A stretch of DNA of 6,998 nt from CAYRIF01 sp964424205 (GTDB lineage Bacteria; Bacteroidota; Bacteroidia; Cytophagales; Cyclobacteriaceae): the NCBI GenBank assembly GCA_964424205.1, contig CAYRIF010000197.1:1-6998 (forward strand). Direction: 5' to 3'. Of this stretch, positions 4,979-6,998 are shown in pieces (within the stretch, counting starts at the first letter, position 1; each line of letters begins with the position of its first letter). The notes below the pieces were generated by a model that was not told where the DNA came from, searched no databases, and was given only the letters and a program-made list of their open reading frames with translations. The translations under genes were made by a program, and so were the position numbers.

Positions 4979-5014
4979 AAAAAAGCCATCCTGGCTCTGT
5001 CGGGATGGCTTTTC
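4979..5014. terminator. Bidirectional intrinsic terminator between tRNA-Arg and hslV
   Basis: AAAAGCCATCC (4981-4991) and GGATGGCTTTT (5003-5013) form an 11-bp perfect stem, extendable by a T-G and a G-C pair. The plus strand ends in TTTT for the tRNA transcript. The minus strand ends in six T (opposite 4979-4984), which suits termination of hslV coming the other way. Confidence 0.85.
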
Positions 5015-5058
5015 TAACAATGGGACATGTCCAGACAATGGGACATGTCCCATTGTTA
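5015..5058. repeat. 18-bp perfect inverted repeat with embedded direct repeat at the hslV stop
   Basis: TAACAATGGGACATGTCC (5015-5032) is repeated as its exact reverse complement at 5041-5058, with an 8-nt loop. The first arm is also repeated directly at 5035-5050 (16 bp), so 5035-5056 is itself a perfect 22-bp palindrome. Each unit carries the self-complementary core GGACATGTCC. The last three bases (5056-5058) are the hslV stop codon. No T-run follows, so it is probably not a terminator by itself. It may be a REP-like or mobile-element remnant. Confidence 0.8.
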
Positions 5059-5592
5059 CGATACCTTCTCTACCATCAAATTATGATTGGTATAAATACA
5101 GATATCAGCGGCGATGGTTAAACTTTCCCGCACCATTTCTTCGGCGGTCATGTCTTTGGCATGTTTTTTTAGCGCTGCTGCAGCCGACTGTGCATACATA
5201 CTTCCTGAACCTATGGCTGCTATATCATTGTCAGGCTCTAACACATCTCCTGTACCTGACAATACCAAAATTTCATCCTTGTTGGAAACAATTAACATTG
5301 CCTCAAGTTTCCTCAAATACCTGTCCATCCGCCAATCCTTCGCCAATTCTATGGCTGCTCGCTTCATATTTTGCCCGTAAGCGTTTAGCTTTTCGTCAAA
5401 GCGCTCTAACAACGTGAATGCATCCGCTGTTGAACCTGCAAAACCCGTGACCACCTTTCCATCTTGCAATTTTCTAATTTTCTTTACATGACTTTTGGCT
5501 ACGGTATTGCCCATCGTTGCCTGACCATCGGCGCCGATTGCTACTTCGCCGTTATGTTTTATTGCTATTACTGTTGTTGATCTTATTTTCAT
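5056..5592 (-). CDS. hslV: ATP-dependent protease peptidase subunit HslV (ClpQ)
   Basis: The proteolytic half of the cytoplasmic HslUV (ClpYQ) protease, which degrades misfolded and regulatory proteins with the HslU ATPase; HslV assembles as stacked hexameric rings. The 178-residue protein begins MKIRSTTVIAIKHNGEVAIG. Removal of the first five residues would expose Thr6 as the N-terminal nucleophile (the TTxxA start of mature HslV). Asp22 in ADGQATMGNTV and Lys38 correspond to the conserved Asp17 and Lys33 of the mature E. coli enzyme. GFAGSTADAFTLLERF (50-65), AKDWRMDRYLRKLEAML (84-100) and DICIYTNHN near the C-terminus are diagnostic. Length and ends look complete. hslU is not adjacent on the side visible here. 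A perfect AGGAGG lies 27 nt before the ATG, too far to act, and an in-frame TAG directly precedes the ATG, so no upstream start is possible. Its stop lies in the inverted repeat. Confidence 0.96.
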   Translation of the reverse strand: MKIRSTTVIAIKHNGEVAIGADGQATMGNTVAKSHVKKIRKLQDGKVVTGFAGSTADAFTLLERFDEKLNAYGQNMKRAAIELAKDWRMDRYLRKLEAMLIVSNKDEILVLSGTGDVLEPDNDIAAIGSGSMYAQSAAAALKKHAKDMTAEEMVRESLTIAADICIYTNHNLMVEKVS

Positions 5593-5631
5593 CTAACTTA
5601 TATTTATTTGAGCTTCCTTCCTCCTTCACAT

Positions 5632-5663
5632 CAAATATAGTGCAAATATAAATAGCCTGACAA
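5632..5663 (-). promoter_or_regulatory. Predicted hslV promoter with two overlapping candidate -7 boxes
   Basis: On the minus strand, exact TATATTTG boxes occur twice, at 5650-5643 and 5639-5632. The nearer one is preceded by a TTG (5663-5661) at 21 nt, an acceptable Bacteroidota spacing; the farther one has no -33 partner. The distance to the ATG at 5592 is 39 nt. No stress-type operator is seen. Confidence 0.55.
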
Positions 5664-5678
5664 TTGGGCAGATTCTAA

Positions 5679-5711
5679 GATTTTCGATTGTCAAATTATG
5701 ATTTAAGAATT
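5679..5711 (+). repeat. 33-bp direct repeat, copy 1
   Basis: Begins GATTTTCGATTGTCAAATTA and matches the copy at 5808-5840 at 30 of 33 positions. It is AT-rich and non-coding. Similar CGATTG-ACAAATTACGA-type strings occur as dispersed intergenic repeats in Bacteroidota as far as I recall; copy number cannot be checked here. Confidence 0.65.
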
Positions 5712-5807
5712 TTAATGTCGTTAAGGTTATTTCTTTTCCAAGGTACTTGTTTTAAAAGTAATTAGATTTCGGTTTGTGGAGATACAAACAGAGGAGTAGG
5801 GAATTAT

Positions 5808-5840
5808 GATTTTCGATTGACAAATTACGATTTGAGAATT
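5808..5840 (+). repeat. 33-bp direct repeat, copy 2
   Basis: Begins GATTTTCGATTGACAAATTA; the second copy lies 129 bp downstream of the first, same orientation, with three substitutions. It sits 70 bp upstream of the transporter start, so it could also influence that gene's expression. Confidence 0.65.
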
Positions 5841-5910
5841 AGAAATCAAGAGTAAAAAATTAGAAATTAGAACGAAAACACAATATATTTATCCCTTTCA
5901 AAAGTCACAC

Positions 5911-6998
5911 ATGCCGAAACAAGAAGCGTTTAGTAATCGATGGGGAATAATTTTAGCGTCGCTCGGCATGGCTATCGGTGCAGGCAATCTGTGGCGGTTT
6001 CCACGGCTAGCAGGACAATACGGTGGTGCATTTATATTGTTATGGATCCTATTTCTACTCGTTTGGTCAATCCCCATTCTGCTTGCCGAGTTTTCCATTG
6101 GTAAAAAATACAAAAAAGGCGTCATCGGTGCATTTGCAGCATTGATGGGTAAAAATTATGCATGGACTGGTTTTTTTGTCACCATCTGTACGTTGGGCAT
6201 TAGTTTTTACTATGCAGTAGTCACTGGATGGGGATTACAATATTTAGGTTTTTCCATTAAAAACCTTTATTTCGAAATCACTGAAGACACCTCACTCTCT
6301 ACACAACTTGCAAGCAACCCAAATTACGTAGAAGACTACTGGAAGCATATTTCTAATAGTAATATTCTCACCGTAATTTTATATGCATCGGTCATACTCT
6401 TAGGTACTTTTATTTTGGTCAAAGGCATTCAAAAAGGACTGGAAAGAGCCAATAAAATATTAATTCCTAGTCTATTTATACTGCTCATCATCATCACCGG
6501 CATCGCTCTCAATATGGAGAATGGCATCAAAGGACTGGAGTATATGTTCACCATAGACACAAGCCTATTTGCTGACCCCAAAATCTGGATTGAAGCATTA
6601 TCACAATCAGCCTGGTCTACAGGTGCTGGATGGGGATTGATGCTGACCATTTCTGCGTATTCAAGAAATAAAGAAGACGTGACCCTGAATACTTTTATTG
6701 GTGCTTTCGGCAATAATACTGCCTCACTGATGGCAGCCATGGCCATTTTACCTGCCGTTTTCGCGCTTTCTCCGTCCGACGAACAAGCCATCACTTATTT
6801 ACAAAGCGGAAATCAAGCACTCACCTTTACCATTATTCCTAAGCTTTTTGCAGAAATACCAGGAGGTTCTTATTTGGCTGTGATTTTCTTTTTGGCGTTT
6901 TTCTTAGCAGCTTTCAGTTCGCTATTACCCATGATTGAATTATTTATAAAAAACATCACGGATCTGGGTGTTGTTCGAAAAAACGCAGCCGTTAGGGC
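5911..6998 (+). CDS. Sodium-dependent transporter, neurotransmitter:sodium symporter (SNF/SLC6) family, 3' end outside window
   Basis: The first 362 codons are present, open to the edge; the family is usually 440-510 residues, so roughly a quarter is missing. It is an inner-membrane Na+-coupled symporter of the LeuT fold, probably for an amino acid or related amine; the substrate cannot be named. The N-terminus WGIILASLGMAIGAGNLWRFP (11-31) is the family signature in TM1, with the unwound GAGN that builds the sodium and substrate sites. SQSAWSTGAGWGLMLTISAY (231-250) matches TM6, also unwound in LeuT. AAFSSLLPMIE (333-343) matches TM8, with Ser336/Ser337 at the Na2 position. A polar loop of about 40 residues (113-152) follows TM3. 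The ATG at 5911 is the natural start: the signature begins ten residues later, as in bacterial members. The gene is divergent from hslV. Confidence 0.95.
   Translation, partial: MPKQEAFSNRWGIILASLGMAIGAGNLWRFPRLAGQYGGAFILLWILFLLVWSIPILLAEFSIGKKYKKGVIGAFAALMGKNYAWTGFFVTICTLGISFYYAVVTGWGLQYLGFSIKNLYFEITEDTSLSTQLASNPNYVEDYWKHISNSNILTVILYASVILLGTFILVKGIQKGLERANKILIPSLFILLIIITGIALNMENGIKGLEYMFTIDTSLFADPKIWIEALSQSAWSTGAGWGLMLTISAYSRNKEDVTLNTFIGAFGNNTASLMAAMAILPAVFALSPSDEQAITYLQSGNQALTFTIIPKLFAEIPGGSYLAVIFFLAFFLAAFSSLLPMIELFIKNITDLGVVRKNAAVR

Larger units (their letters stand above)
5593..5910. other. 318-bp divergent intergenic region between hslV and the transporter gene
   Basis: No gene is seen. 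It contains the hslV promoter, a 33-bp direct repeat pair (5679-5711 and 5808-5840), and a minus-strand TACCTTGG (5745-5738) identical to the operon -7 box but without a -33 partner. For the transporter on the plus strand, the only candidate -7 is TATATTTA (5884-5891), one mismatch from consensus and lacking a -33 TTG. The last 80 bp are A-rich, with short TTAGAAAT repeats. Confidence 0.6.

Noticed and set aside
4841..5053. 70-codon minus-strand frame containing GHVPLSGHVPL
   Set aside because: It covers the tRNA-Arg and the terminator in antisense; the repeated peptide is just the DNA repeat read through.
6429..6794. Minus-strand frames at 6429-6794 and 5898-6125
   Set aside because: Antisense to the transporter, whose plus-strand frame is open for 362 codons with clear SLC6 signatures.
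1..6998. CRISPR array, prophage, toxin-antitoxin pair or insertion sequence
   Set aside because: No regularly spaced repeats, no integrase/transposase or phage genes, and no toxin-like small gene pair could be seen; the gap could hide an element but none is visible.

Overview
The window looks like a chromosomal segment of a Bacteroidota (Bacteroidetes) bacterium. The signs are a gldA-gldF pair (gliding-motility ABC transporter), several promoters with the phylum's -33 TTG / -7 TAnnTTTG layout, an AT-rich composition, weak ribosome binding sites, and a two-component cluster of a style common in that phylum. A run of exactly 100 N (2230-2329) marks a scaffold gap of unknown true length.

Layout. 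Positions 1-1031 (minus strand) carry gldA and the first 37 codons of gldF, joined by an ATGA stop/start overlap. Positions 1119-1817 (minus) encode a classical short-chain dehydrogenase with its own promoter. Positions 1818-2229 have no convincing protein gene, but they hold a long hairpin that pairs much better as minus-strand RNA and two copies of a CGTA-TTTC-TACG-type motif. After the gap, positions 2330-4726 (minus) form a compact four-gene operon: a small protein with a Cys-rich tail, a seven-helix membrane protein, a HisKA_3-type histidine kinase and a NarL/LuxR-type response regulator. The regulator is broken by an apparent one-base deletion just before its HTH domain and then runs into the gap. 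The operon has a promoter preceded by the best-placed copy of the same motif, at about the -33 position.

A tRNA-Arg(TCG) gene on the plus strand (4904-4977) is divergent from the operon. It has a very good Bacteroidota promoter and ends in a hairpin that can terminate both strands. hslV (5056-5592, minus) ends inside an 18-bp perfect inverted repeat next to that terminator. The 318-bp spacer after hslV contains hslV promoter elements and two copies of a 33-bp direct repeat. A sodium/neurotransmitter-symporter (SNF/SLC6) family transporter starts at 5911 on the plus strand and runs off the end.

Function. gldA/gldF, the dehydrogenase, tRNA-Arg, hslV and the transporter are ordinary genes with no evident common pathway. 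The unusual unit is the four-gene signalling operon. Its kinase has one membrane anchor and no recognisable sensor domain, and it overlaps a separate multi-helix membrane protein that could supply sensing. The operon is headed by a small protein of unrecognised function ending in a PCPGFCG-type tail. The motif upstream of the operon recurs beyond the gap, so it may be the regulator's binding site (inference).
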